Below are positions 55,407 to 64,000 of a stretch of DNA of 64,000 bases, one piece after another. Origin of the DNA: Mycolicibacter algericus DSM 45454 (lineage in GTDB: Bacteria; Actinomycetota; Actinomycetes; Mycobacteriales; Mycobacteriaceae); the NCBI RefSeq assembly GCF_002086455.1, contig NZ_MVHC01000001.1, positions 62,001 to 126,000 of the forward strand, read 5' to 3'. Each line of letters opens with the position of its first letter. Positions within the stretch are counted from its first letter, which is position 1. A program made the translations under genes and the position numbers. Under the pieces are notes generated by a model. The model did not search any database. It was not told the DNA's origin and saw nothing but the letters and a program-made list of their open reading frames with translations.

Positions 55407-56104
55407 GCCAGGGCACTGCCGACGGTGAAGGCCCGGCCGACTCCGAGGATGTGATCAAGGTCCGTCGCGGCCTGTTCGGCGCGGCCGGCACCGGCGACAC
55501 GTCCGGGTACGGACGTCTGGTGAATGAGGCGGCGCTACCGGGAGAGACGCCGCGTCCCTACGGCGGCTACTTCGACGAAGTCGTGGACACCCTCACCGCG
55601 GTGCTGCAGCGCGAAGGGATCGAATTCGCCGATGCCGTCGAGAAAGTGGTGGTCTACCGCGGCGAGCTGACGCTGTATGTCCATCGGGCACAGCTGCCGG
55701 CCGTCGCCCAGCTGCTGCGCGACGAGCCAGACCTGCGCTTCGAACTGAGCCTCGGGGTCTCCGGCGTGCACTACCCCGCCGACACCGACCGTGAGCTGCA
55801 CGCCGTCTACCCGCTGCGGTCCATCACCCACGGACGGCGGATCCGGCTGGAAGTCGCTGCGCCGGACGCGGATCCGCACATCCCGTCGCTGTATGGGATC
55901 TATCCCACCACCGACTGGCACGAGCGCGAGACCTATGACTTCTTCGGGATCATCTTCGACGGGCACCCCGCGCTGACCCGGATCGAGATGCCCGACGACT
56001 GGCACGGCCACCCGCAACGCAAGGACTACCCGCTGGGCGGCATCCCGGTCGAGTACAAGGGCGCGCATATACCGCCGCCGGACCAGCGGAGGGCTTACAA
56101 CTGA
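55403..56104 (+). CDS. nuoC: NADH:quinone oxidoreductase subunit C
   Basis: A 233-residue soluble subunit (30-kDa family). [19 protein letters not shown] and the C-terminal [44 protein letters not shown] are the family signature. It starts at GTG 55403 and ends one base into nuoD (TGATG). It is separate from NuoD, unlike the fused NuoCD of E. coli. Confidence 0.97.
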   Translation: MSQGTADGEGPADSEDVIKVRRGLFGAAGTGDTSGYGRLVNEAALPGETPRPYGGYFDEVVDTLTAVLQREGIEFADAVEKVVVYRGELTLYVHRAQLPAVAQLLRDEPDLRFELSLGVSGVHYPADTDRELHAVYPLRSITHGRRIRLEVAAPDADPHIPSLYGIYPTTDWHERETYDFFGIIFDGHPALTRIEMPDDWHGHPQRKDYPLGGIPVEYKGAHIPPPDQRRAYN

Positions 56105-57417
56105 TGAGCACCGAAACACCCCGGACCGTCCTGAACGTCGGCGGCCAGGAATGGGACCAGGTGGTCGAAGCGGCCAGGGCCGCCGACCCCGGCGAACGCA
56201 TCGTCGTCAACATGGGCCCCCAGCATCCGTCGACGCACGGTGTGCTGCGCCTGATCCTCGAACTCGACGGCGAGACGGTGACCGAAGCCCGTTGCGGCAT
56301 CGGCTATCTGCACACCGGCATCGAGAAGAACCTGGAGAGCCGTTACTGGACCCAGGGCGTCACGTTCGTGACCCGGATGGACTATCTGTCGCCGTTCTTC
56401 AACGAGGTCGCCTACTGCCTCGGCGTGGAGAAGCTGCTCGACGTCACCGACGAGATCCCACCGCGTGTCAGCCAGATCCGAGTACTGATGATGGAGCTCA
56501 ACCGGATCTCCTCGCATCTGGTTGCGCTGGCGACCGGCGGCATGGAACTCGGCGCGCTGTCGGTGATGCTGTTCGGCTTCCGGGAACGCGAACTGGTGCT
56601 CGACATCTTCGAGACCATCACCGGACTGCGGATGAACCACCAGTACATCCGGCCCGGCGGGGTCTCGGTGGACCTGCCCGACGAGGCGATCGGGCAGATC
56701 CGCGACTTCCTCAAGCTGATGCCCAAGCGGCTCAAGGACATCGAGGACCTGCTCACCGATAACTACATCTGGAAGGCCCGCACCAAAGGCGTGGGCTACC
56801 TGGATCTGACCGGATGCATGGCGCTGGGCATCACCGGCCCCGTGCTGAGGTCCACCGGCCTGCCGTACGACGTCCGCCGCGAAGAACCCTACTGCGGCTA
56901 CCAGGACTACAAGTTCGATGTGATCACCGATGACGGCTGTGATGCCTACGGCCGTTACCTGATCCGTATCGCGGAGATCAAGGAGTCGCTGAAAATCGTC
57001 GAGCAGTGTGTAGAAAAGTTGGTCAAGTCGCACGGCGATCCCGTCATGATCGAAGACCGCAAGATCGCCTGGCCGGGCGACCTGACGATAGGCCCGGACG
57101 GGCAGGGTAACTCGCGCGAGCACATCGGCTGGATCATGGGCCACTCGATGGAAGGGCTGATCCACCACTTCAAGCGGGTCACCGAGGATCTGTGGGTGCC
57201 GCCCGGGCAGGTGTTCGTCTCGGTCGAGTCGCCGCGCGGCGAGCTGGGGGTGCACATGGTCAGCGACGGCGGCACCCGGCCCTACCGGGTGCACTACCGA
57301 GACCCGTCGTTCACCAACCTGCAGGCGGTCGCCGCGATGAGCGAAGGTGCGCTCATCGCCGACGTGATCGCCGCGGTCGCCAGCATCGACCCGGTGATGG
57401 GCGGGGTGGACCGGTGA
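56104..57417 (+). CDS. nuoD: NADH:quinone oxidoreductase subunit D
   Basis: A 437-residue 49-kDa subunit that forms the quinone pocket with Nuo[16 protein letters not shown] near residue 38 holds the conserved quinone-binding His, and [14 protein letters not shown], the [15 protein letters not shown] region and the C-terminal DPVMGGVDR are typical. It overlaps nuoE by four bases. Confidence 0.97.
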   Translation: MSTETPRTVLNVGGQEWDQVVEAARAADPGERIVVNMGPQHPSTHGVLRLILELDGETVTEARCGIGYLHTGIEKNLESRYWTQGVTFVTRMDYLSPFFNEVAYCLGVEKLLDVTDEIPPRVSQIRVLMMELNRISSHLVALATGGMELGALSVMLFGFRERELVLDIFETITGLRMNHQYIRPGGVSVDLPDEAIGQIRDFLKLMPKRLKDIEDLLTDNYIWKARTKGVGYLDLTGCMALGITGPVLRSTGLPYDVRREEPYCGYQDYKFDVITDDGCDAYGRYLIRIAEIKESLKIVEQCVEKLVKSHGDPVMIEDRKIAWPGDLTIGPDGQGNSREHIGWIMGHSMEGLIHHFKRVTEDLWVPPGQVFVSVESPRGELGVHMVSDGGTRPYRVHYRDPSFTNLQAVAAMSEGALIADVIAAVASIDPVMGGVDR

Positions 57418-58247
57418 GCGAAACGGGCGGCCTGGAAAGAAAAGAAGTCAACAAGACCGGACGCGGGCGGCTGATGCCGGCGACCGCCGGCACCGACGGC
57501 AACCGGGTGTTTCTGCAACTGGGCCGGCCACCGGAGGAACCGAACCAGTTCAACCACCCCGATGCGCCGCGCAGCTACTCCGATGAGGTGCGTGCGCGTC
57601 TGGAGGCCGACGCCAAGGAGATCATCGGTCGCTACCCGCAGCCACGCTCGGCGATCCTGCCGCTGCTGCATCTGGTCCAAGCCGAGGACTCCTACATCAC
57701 CCCGGCCGGCCTGTCATTCGTGGCCGACGTGCTCGGCCTGACCGGCGCCGACGTCGCTGGCGTCGCCTCGTTCTACTCGATGTACCGGCGCAAACCGACC
57801 GGCGAGTACCTGGTGGGCGTGTGCACCAACACGCTGTGCGCGGTGATGGGCGGCGACGCCATTTTCGACGCCCTCAAGGAGCATCTGGACGTCAACGACA
57901 CGCAGACCACCGCCGACGGCAAGGTCACGCTGGAGCGCATCGAGTGCAACGCCGCCTGCGACTGCGCCCCGGTGGTGATGGTCAACTGGGAGTTCTTCGA
58001 CCAGCAGACCCCGGAGTCGGCGCGCGATCTGACCGATGCGCTGCGCTCCGGTGGCGAGGTGCGGCCCAGCCGCGGGCTGCCGCTGACCAGTTTCCGCGAA
58101 ACCGCCCGGGTGCTGGCCGGATTCGCTGACGATCGTCCCGACGACGGCCAGGGGGGCCCGGCCGGGCCGACGCTGGCCGGGCTGCGATTCGCCCACGAGC
58201 ACGGCATGGCCGCTCCGGAATCCGACACCGACAGGAGCGGACAGTGA
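57414..58247 (+). CDS. nuoE: NADH:quinone oxidoreductase subunit E
   Basis: A 277-residue subunit with the N1a [2Fe-2S] cluster; ligands appear in GVCTNTLCA and [11 protein letters not shown]. The C-terminal 60 residues (after DALRSGG) are extra compared with short NuoE proteins and are typical of actinobacteria. Starts at GTG 57414; overlaps nuoF by four bases. Confidence 0.96.
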   Translation: MSETGGLERKEVNKTGRGRLMPATAGTDGNRVFLQLGRPPEEPNQFNHPDAPRSYSDEVRARLEADAKEIIGRYPQPRSAILPLLHLVQAEDSYITPAGLSFVADVLGLTGADVAGVASFYSMYRRKPTGEYLVGVCTNTLCAVMGGDAIFDALKEHLDVNDTQTTADGKVTLERIECNAACDCAPVVMVNWEFFDQQTPESARDLTDALRSGGEVRPSRGLPLTSFRETARVLAGFADDRPDDGQGGPAGPTLAGLRFAHEHGMAAPESDTDRSGQ

Positions 58248-59596
58248 CTTCCCCATCCAGCTCCGCCACCGCGGCGACGCCGCTGACCCCGGTGTTGAGC
58301 AGCTACTGGGACGACCCCGAATCCTGGACGCTGGAAACCTATCGTCGCCACGGCGGCTACCAGGGCATGCAGCGGGCGCTGGCCATGGCTCCCGACGATG
58401 TCATCGAGTTGGTCAAGGATTCCGGGCTGCGCGGCCGCGGCGGTGCCGGGTTCTCCACCGGGACCAAGTGGTCGTTCGTGCCGCAGGGCACCGAGGGCGC
58501 GGGCGCCAAACCCCACTATCTGTTGGTCAACGCCGATGAATCCGAGCCCGGTACCTGCAAGGACATCCCGCTGCTGCTGGCGACGCCGCACGTGCTCATC
58601 GAGGGCATGATCATCTGCAGCCACGCGATCCGCGCCCGCCACGCCTTCATCTATGTGCGCGGCGAGGTACTGCCGATCCTGCGCCGACTGCACAACGCGG
58701 TGGCCGAGGCGTACGCGGCGGGGCTGCTGGGGACGGACATCGGCGGCACCGGCTTCGACCTCGACATCACCGTGCACGCCGGGGCGGGCGCCTACATCTG
58801 CGGCGAGGAGACCGCACTGATCGACTCGCTGGAGGGCTACCGGGGCCAGCCGCGGCTGCGCCCGCCCTTCCCGGCGGTCGCCGGGCTCTACGCCTCCCCC
58901 ACGGTGGTCAACAACGTCGAATCCATTGCCAGTGTGCCGTCGATTCTGCGTAACGGGGCGGACTGGTTCCGGTCGATGGGCACCGAGAAGTCCCGCGGCT
59001 ACACGCTGTATTCACTGTCCGGGCACGTGAATCGGCCCGGCCAGTACGAGGCTCCGCTCGGCATCACGCTGCGCGAACTGCTGGAGTACGCCGGCGGGAT
59101 TCGCGACGGTAACCGGCTGAAGTTCTGGACGCCCGGCGGGTCGTCGACCCCGCTGCTGACCGATCAACATCTCGACATCCCGCTGGACTACGAGGGTATG
59201 GCGTCAGCCGGTTCGATGTTGGGCACCAAAGCATTACAGATCTTTGATGAGACCACCTGCGTGGTGCGCGCGGCCCAGCGCTGGTCGGAGTTCTACAAGC
59301 ACGAGTCCTGCGGCAAGTGCACGCCCTGCCGGGAGGGCACCTATTGGCTGGTGCCGATCTACGAGCGGCTGGAGACCGGCCGCGGCACACCCGAAGACCT
59401 CGACACCTTGCTGGATATCGCTGACGTGCTGTTCGGAAAATCCTTCTGCGCCTTGGGGGATGGCGCTGCGATGCCGGTGAAGTCATCGATCGAGTACTTC
59501 CGTGACGAATACATCGCCCACCTTGACGGGGGCTGTCCGTTCGACCCGAAAGCGAGCATGTTCGTGCCTAACGGATCCGACGGCGGTGCGGCATGA
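58244..59596 (+). CDS. nuoF: NADH:quinone oxidoreductase subunit F
   Basis: A 450-residue subunit that binds NADH and FMN ([18 protein letters not shown] and the [19 protein letters not shown] loop) and the N3 [4Fe-4S] cluster ([12 protein letters not shown], plus a later Cys in [11 protein letters not shown]). It is the electron entry point. Starts at GTG 58244 and overlaps nuoG by four bases. Confidence 0.97.
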   Translation: MTSPSSSATAATPLTPVLSSYWDDPESWTLETYRRHGGYQGMQRALAMAPDDVIELVKDSGLRGRGGAGFSTGTKWSFVPQGTEGAGAKPHYLLVNADESEPGTCKDIPLLLATPHVLIEGMIICSHAIRARHAFIYVRGEVLPILRRLHNAVAEAYAAGLLGTDIGGTGFDLDITVHAGAGAYICGEETALIDSLEGYRGQPRLRPPFPAVAGLYASPTVVNNVESIASVPSILRNGADWFRSMGTEKSRGYTLYSLSGHVNRPGQYEAPLGITLRELLEYAGGIRDGNRLKFWTPGGSSTPLLTDQHLDIPLDYEGMASAGSMLGTKALQIFDETTCVVRAAQRWSEFYKHESCGKCTPCREGTYWLVPIYERLETGRGTPEDLDTLLDIADVLFGKSFCALGDGAAMPVKSSIEYFRDEYIAHLDGGCPFDPKASMFVPNGSDGGAA

Positions 59597-62004
59597 CCGG
59601 GCCAGACCGTCAGGCGAACCCGGAGTCGGTGACTTTCACCATCGACGACCAGCAGGTCACCGTGCCCAAAGGCACCCTGATCATCCGGGCCGCCGAGCAA
59701 CTGGGCATCGAGATCCCACGGTTCTGCGATCACCCGCTGCTGGACCCGGTCGCCTGGTGCCGGCAGTGCATGGTCGAGGTGGAGGGCCAGCGCAAGCCGC
59801 AGCCCTCCTGCGCGGTTGCCGCGGCCGAGGGCATGGTGGTGCGCACCCAACACACCTCCGCCGAAGCCGATCGAGCCCAGCACCTGGTGATGGAACTGCT
59901 GCTGATCAACCACCCGCTGGACTGCCCGACCTGCGACAAGGGCGGTGAATGCCCGCTGCAGAACCAGGCGATGACCCACGGCCGCACCGAGACCCGCTTC
60001 GAAGAGGCCAAACGCACCTACCCCAAGCCGATCAACATCTCCTCGCAGGTGCTGCTGGACCGCGATCGCTGCATCCTGTGTGCGCGCTGCACCCGGTTCG
60101 CCGACGAGATCGCCGGGGACAAGTTCATCGAGATGATGGACCGCGGCGCCCTGCAGCAGGTCGCCATCTACACCGAGACGCCGTTCGACTCCTACTTCTC
60201 CGGCAATACCGTGCAGATCTGCCCGGTGGGCGCACTGACGGGTGCCTCATACCGGTTCCGGGCCCGCCCGTTCGACCTGGTGTCGTCCCCCAGCGTCTGC
60301 GAGCACTGCGCGTCCGGGTGCGCCCAGCGCACCGACCACCGCCGCGGCAAGGTGATGCGGCGGATGGCCGGCGACGACCCGGACGTCAACGAAGAGTGGA
60401 ACTGCGACAAAGGGCGCTGGGCGTTCACCTACGCCGTCCAGCCCGACCGGATCAGCACCCCGCTGGTGCGCGACGACAGGGGCGAGCTAGTCCCCACCTC
60501 GTGGCCGCATGCGCTGGCGGTAGCGGCGCGCGGCCTGGCCGCGGCGCGCGAACGCACCGGCGTACTGGTGGGCGGCCGGGTGACCGCCGAGGACGCCTAC
60601 GGTTACGCCAAGTTCACCCGGGTGGCGCTGCGCGGCGACGACATCGACTTCCGGGCGCGTACCCTGTCCGCCGAGGAAGCCGCGTTCCTGGCCGCCCGGG
60701 TGGCCGGCAGCGGAATCGGCGTGAGCTACGCCGACCTGGAAACCGCTGCCACGGTGCTGCTGGTCGGCCTGGAGCCCGAGGAAGAGTCGCCGATCATCTT
60801 CCTGCGGCTGCGCAAGGCCGCCCGCAAGAAGGGCGCCGGCGTGTTCGCCGTCGCGCCGTTCGCCGACCGCGCGCTGACCAAGATGTTCGGCACCCTGCTG
60901 CCGACCGCTCCGGGCGGTGAGGCGGCGGCGCTGGACGGCATCCTCGACGGCTCCAGCCATGCCGAGCTCAACGAAAAGCTGCGCCAACCCGGTGCGGTGG
61001 TGCTGGTCGGCGAGCGGCTGGCGGGCTCGCCCGGCGCGCTGTCCGCAGCGGTTCGGCTGGCCGAGGCGACCGGGGCGCGGCTGGCATGGGTGCCGCGGCG
61101 CGCCGGGGAGCGCGGCGCGCTCGACAGCGGCGCCCTGGCCGGCCTGCTGCCGGGCGGACGCCCACTCGGCGATGCATCCGCACGGGCCGAGGTGGCACGG
61201 GCCTGGGGCCTCGACGGCCCCGACGAGCTGCCGTCCCAGCCCGGGCGTGACACCGACGCCATCCTGGCGGCTGCCGCCGACGGGACACTGGGGGCGCTGC
61301 TGGTCGGCGGGATCGAACCCGGTGACCTGGCCGACCCGGCCGCGGCGGTGGCCGCCCTGGACTCGGTCGGATTCCTGGTGAGCATCGAGTTGCGGCGCAG
61401 CGAGGTCACCGAACGCGCCGACGTGGTGCTGCCGATCGCGGCGGCGGTCGAGAAGACCGGCACCTACCTCAACTGGGAGGGCCGGCCCCGTCGGTTCGGC
61501 GCCGCCCTGGATGAGCGCGGCACCTTGTCCGACGTGCGGGTGCTCGACGCGCTCGCCGAGGAGATGGGCGTCGACCTCGGGCTTCCCACTGTGGCGGCGG
61601 CGCGCGAGGAGCTGACCCGGTTGGGCGCCTGGAACGGCGAACGGGTGGCCTCCCCCGACGTGGCGGCGGGCCGGCCCGGGCAGCCGGGCTCCGGTGAAGC
61701 CGTGCTGGCCAGCTGGCGCATGCTGCTCGACAACGGGCTGATGCAGGCCGGCGAGCCGAACCTTGCCGGTACCGCCCGCAAACCGGTGGCGCGGCTCTCG
61801 GCGCCGACCGCCACCGAGATCGGTGTCGCGGCCGGCGATCAGATCACGGTCGGCACCGAGCACGGAGAGGTCGCCCTGCCGCTGGTCATCACCGAGATGC
61901 CGGACCGGGTGGTGTGGCTGCCGATGAATTCCTCTGACTCAGCGGTGCACCGCAATCTCGGGGTCGGCCCCGGGGCGGTGGTACGGATTGGACGCAGATC
62001 ATGA
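59593..62004 (+). CDS. nuoG: NADH:quinone oxidoreductase subunit G
   Basis: An 803-residue iron-sulfur subunit. The N-terminal [2Fe-2S] ligands ([20 protein letters not shown]), the [15 protein letters not shown] region, [14 protein letters not shown] and CEHCASGC are in order. The rest is the molybdopterin-oxidoreductase-like domain without the cofactor. It overlaps nuoH by four bases. Confidence 0.97.
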   Translation: MTGPDRQANPESVTFTIDDQQVTVPKGTLIIRAAEQLGIEIPRFCDHPLLDPVAWCRQCMVEVEGQRKPQPSCAVAAAEGMVVRTQHTSAEADRAQHLVMELLLINHPLDCPTCDKGGECPLQNQAMTHGRTETRFEEAKRTYPKPINISSQVLLDRDRCILCARCTRFADEIAGDKFIEMMDRGALQQVAIYTETPFDSYFSGNTVQICPVGALTGASYRFRARPFDLVSSPSVCEHCASGCAQRTDHRRGKVMRRMAGDDPDVNEEWNCDKGRWAFTYAVQPDRISTPLVRDDRGELVPTSWPHALAVAARGLAAARERTGVLVGGRVTAEDAYGYAKFTRVALRGDDIDFRARTLSAEEAAFLAARVAGSGIGVSYADLETAATVLLVGLEPEEESPIIFLRLRKAARKKGAGVFAVAPFADRALTKMFGTLLPTAPGGEAAALDGILDGSSHAELNEKLRQPGAVVLVGERLAGSPGALSAAVRLAEATGARLAWVPRRAGERGALDSGALAGLLPGGRPLGDASARAEVARAWGLDGPDELPSQPGRDTDAILAAAADGTLGALLVGGIEPGDLADPAAAVAALDSVGFLVSIELRRSEVTERADVVLPIAAAVEKTGTYLNWEGRPRRFGAALDERGTLSDVRVLDALAEEMGVDLGLPTVAAAREELTRLGAWNGERVASPDVAAGRPGQPGSGEAVLASWRMLLDNGLMQAGEPNLAGTARKPVARLSAPTATEIGVAAGDQITVGTEHGEVALPLVITEMPDRVVWLPMNSSDSAVHRNLGVGPGAVVRIGRRS

Positions 62005-63227
62005 GCACTCCCTGGTGGCTGGTGCTGGCCAAAGTGCTGGCCGTCTTCGCATTCCTGGTACTGACAGTGCTTTTCGCCATCGTCATCGAACGAAAGGTGC
62101 TGGCGCGCATGCAGATGCGGCCCGGCCCCAACCGGGTCGGACCGAAGGGCTGGCTGCAGAGCCTTGCCGACGGCATCAAGCTGGCCCTCAAGGAGGACAT
62201 CGTCCCCGCCGGCGTCGACCGGGCGATCTACGTGATGGCTCCGGTCATCTCGACGGTGCCGGCGATCACCGCGTTCGCGGTGATCCCGTTCGGCCCGGAG
62301 GTCAGCATCTTGGGCCATCGCACCGATCTGCAACTGGCCGACCTGCCGATCGCGGTGTTGTTCATCTTGGCGATGTCCTCGATCGGGGTGTACGGCATCA
62401 TCCTGGCCGGCTGGTCGTCCGGGTCGCCGTACCCGCTGTTGGGCGGCATCCGCTCCACCGCGCAGGTGATCTCCTACGAAGTCGCGATGGGATTGTCGTT
62501 CGCGTCGGTGTTCCTCTACGCCGGGACGATGTCCACCTCGAGCATCGTGGCCGCCCAGGACCGGATCTGGTTCGCGTTCCTGCTGCTGCCGTCGTTCATG
62601 GTCTATCTGACCGCGATGGTCGGTGAGACCAACCGGGCGCCGTTCGATCTGCCCGAAGCCGAGGGCGAGCTCGTCGGCGGATTCCACACCGAGTACTCGT
62701 CGTTGAAGTTCGCGCTGTTCTTCCTGGCCGAATACATCAACATCACCACGGTTTCGGCGTTGGCCGTCACGTTGTTCTTCGGCGGCTGGCACGCGCCGTT
62801 CCCGCTGAACCTGTGGGCCGGCGCCAACCAGGGATGGTGGCCGCTGCTGTGGTTCACCGCCAAGGTGTGGGGATTCATCTTCATGTACATCTGGCTGCGC
62901 GCCACCCTGCCCCGGCTGCGATACGACCAGTTCATGGCGCTGGGCTGGAAGATCCTGATCCCGGTGGCGCTGCTGTGGGTGCTGCTCGCGGCGGTGATGC
63001 GCAGCCTGGGCAACGAGGGCTACCAGCACTGGGAGGCGGTGCTGATCGCTATCAGCACACTCACCACGCTGCTGGTGCTGGCGGTGTTGCACCGCCGCTT
63101 CAGCGCGGTGAACACCGTGCCGGACGAGCCCGCGTCTGAGCCGGTCGTCGCATCCGAAGGTTCTTTTCCGACACCACCGCTGCCGCAGCGAAATTCACCG
63201 CGGGTCAAGGAGGATGTCAATGGCTAA
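62001..63227 (+). CDS. nuoH: NADH:quinone oxidoreductase subunit H
   Basis: A 408-residue membrane subunit with eight or nine helices at the junction of the two arms. [31 protein letters not shown] and [26 protein letters not shown] are the quinone-site loops. The C-terminal 60 residues are a polar extension common in actinobacteria. Its stop overlaps nuoI by eight bases. Confidence 0.97.
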   Translation: MSTPWWLVLAKVLAVFAFLVLTVLFAIVIERKVLARMQMRPGPNRVGPKGWLQSLADGIKLALKEDIVPAGVDRAIYVMAPVISTVPAITAFAVIPFGPEVSILGHRTDLQLADLPIAVLFILAMSSIGVYGIILAGWSSGSPYPLLGGIRSTAQVISYEVAMGLSFASVFLYAGTMSTSSIVAAQDRIWFAFLLLPSFMVYLTAMVGETNRAPFDLPEAEGELVGGFHTEYSSLKFALFFLAEYINITTVSALAVTLFFGGWHAPFPLNLWAGANQGWWPLLWFTAKVWGFIFMYIWLRATLPRLRYDQFMALGWKILIPVALLWVLLAAVMRSLGNEGYQHWEAVLIAISTLTTLLVLAVLHRRFSAVNTVPDEPASEPVVASEGSFPTPPLPQRNSPRVKEDVNG

Positions 63228-63789
63228 GCTCAGAGACGCGCTCGCCGGGTTCGGCGTCACCTGGCGAACGATGTTCAGGCGGCCGATCAATGACGGCTAC
63301 CCGGAGCAGAAGAAGCCGACGGCGCGGCGCTATCACGGCCGCCACCAGCTCAACCGGCATCCGGACGGGTTGGAGAAGTGCATCGGCTGCGAACTGTGCG
63401 CGTGGGCATGCCCGGCCGATGCCATCTACGTGGAGGCCGCCGACAACACCGACGACGAACGCTTCTCGCCCGGCGAACGCTACGGCCGGGTCTACCAGAT
63501 CAACTATCTGCGCTGCATCGGCTGCGGACTGTGCATCGAAGCCTGCCCGACGCGCGCGCTGACCATGACCAACGACTACGAGATGGCCGCGGACAACCGA
63601 GCCGACCTGATCTTGGAACGTCACCAGCTGCTGGCGCCGCTGGAGCCCGACATGACCGCACCGCCGCACCCGATGCCGCCCGGCGCCACCGAGAAGGACT
63701 ACTACCTGGGCAGGGTCGGCCCGGATGGGCTCGACGAGAACCCGGACCTGTTCGTCATGCTGGACCGGAAGAAACAGGGCAAAGCCTGA
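63220..63789 (+). CDS. nuoI: NADH:quinone oxidoreductase subunit I
   Basis: A 189-residue ferredoxin-like subunit with the N6a/N6b clusters: [12 protein letters not shown] (Cys54, 57, 60, 64) and [12 protein letters not shown] (Cys99, 102, 105, 109). Start ATG 63220 lies six bases after AAGGAGG (63207-63213); an in-frame ATG at 63214 abuts the ribosome-binding site and is unlikely. Its last base is shared with nuoJ (TGATG). Confidence 0.96.
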   Translation: MAKLRDALAGFGVTWRTMFRRPINDGYPEQKKPTARRYHGRHQLNRHPDGLEKCIGCELCAWACPADAIYVEAADNTDDERFSPGERYGRVYQINYLRCIGCGLCIEACPTRALTMTNDYEMAADNRADLILERHQLLAPLEPDMTAPPHPMPPGATEKDYYLGRVGPDGLDENPDLFVMLDRKKQGKA

Positions 63790-64000
63790 TGGACGCCGCA
63801 CTGCTTGCCTCCGACATCGTCGTCCGCACCTCCACCGGGGAGGCGGTGACCTTCTGGGTCCTCGGCGCCCTGGCCCTGGTCGGCGCCATCGGGGTCGTCA
63901 CCGCCGCCAAAGCGGTGTATTCGGCACTGTTCCTGGCGATGACGATGCTCTCGCTGGCCGTTTTCTACTTCGTCCAGGACGCGATGTTCCTCGGCGTGGT
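63789..64000 (+). CDS. nuoJ: NADH:quinone oxidoreductase subunit J (partial, runs off the window)
   Basis: The first 70 residues of NuoJ. Two membrane helices are visible (WVLGALALVGAIGVVTA and SALFLAMTMLSLAVFYFV), matching the start of this proton-channel subunit. It continues past 64000. Confidence 0.93.
   Translation, partial: MDAALLASDIVVRTSTGEAVTFWVLGALALVGAIGVVTAAKAVYSALFLAMTMLSLAVFYFVQDAMFLGV

Overview
The window is high-GC DNA from a member of the Mycobacteriaceae. The evidence is the gene content and order: a PPE-family gene, nrdHIE, a CYP136-type P450 pair, fadE22-like/cstA, ssrA–smpB–ftsX–ftsE–mscS–prfB–fprA, hisN, fadE24–fadE23, an Rv3143-like receiver protein and nuoA–J. From memory these follow three separate blocks of the M. 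tuberculosis chromosome (about Rv3051c–Rv3063, Rv3098c–Rv3106 and Rv3137–Rv3154). The accessory genes lie between those blocks. Species cannot be assigned from the sequence alone.

Layout. 1–4 kb: two small genes, then the minus-strand class Ib ribonucleotide reductase operon nrdH–nrdI–nrdE with an NrdR-type box upstream. 4.3–10 kb: FMN reductase, SDR and TetR genes facing two tandem CYP136-like P450 genes; both P450 promoters carry the same inverted repeat over a TTGACA -35 element. 9.8–10.4 kb: a stand-alone LeuA C-terminal regulatory domain preceded by a candidate leader peptide with Leu-Leu-Val-Val codons and competing hairpins, probably an attenuator. 10.4–20 kb: pyruvate:quinone oxidoreductase, FadE22-like dehydrogenase, SDR, CstA with its small YbdD partner, an ABC1 kinase and an L,D-transpeptidase. 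20–26.2 kb: a catabolic cluster (P450, MBL hydrolase; GntR/FCD regulator; class II aldolase, amidohydrolase, 2-hydroxyacid dehydrogenase) with a shared operator on both sides of the regulator. 26.3–32.8 kb: a secreted Ala/Pro protein, tRNA-Ala(GGC), a GreA-like protein, a D-amino-acid dehydrogenase-type oxidase with a PucR regulator and an MFS transporter, and small proteins. 33–34.4 kb: a PPE37-like gene with an IdeR-like box.

34.4–42 kb: tmRNA with an apparently expanded 20-residue tag, an EamA transporter, smpB, ftsX, ftsE, a Pro-rich membrane protein, MscS, prfB, then fprA. 42–46 kb: hisN and fadE24/fadE23. 46–53.7 kb: a tightly overlapped seven-gene catabolic operon (homogentisate-dioxygenase-like cupin, alpha/beta hydrolase, CoA-transferase, HMG-CoA-lyase-like enzyme, TetR, acyl-CoA dehydrogenase, APH-DUF6285). 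53.8–64 kb: a receiver-domain protein, then the start of the complex I operon nuoA–nuoJ, with nuoJ cut by the window end.

The most unusual signals are the attenuator-like leader before the orphan LeuA domain, the long tmRNA tag with an internal duplication, a 49-bp palindromic repeat that is part of the reading frame of the MBL hydrolase and recurs before nuoA, the duplicated P450 promoter architecture, and the GntR operator laid over a leaderless promoter. Only one stretch over 300 bases (3940–4338) has no gene. No insertion sequence, prophage or CRISPR array was seen.
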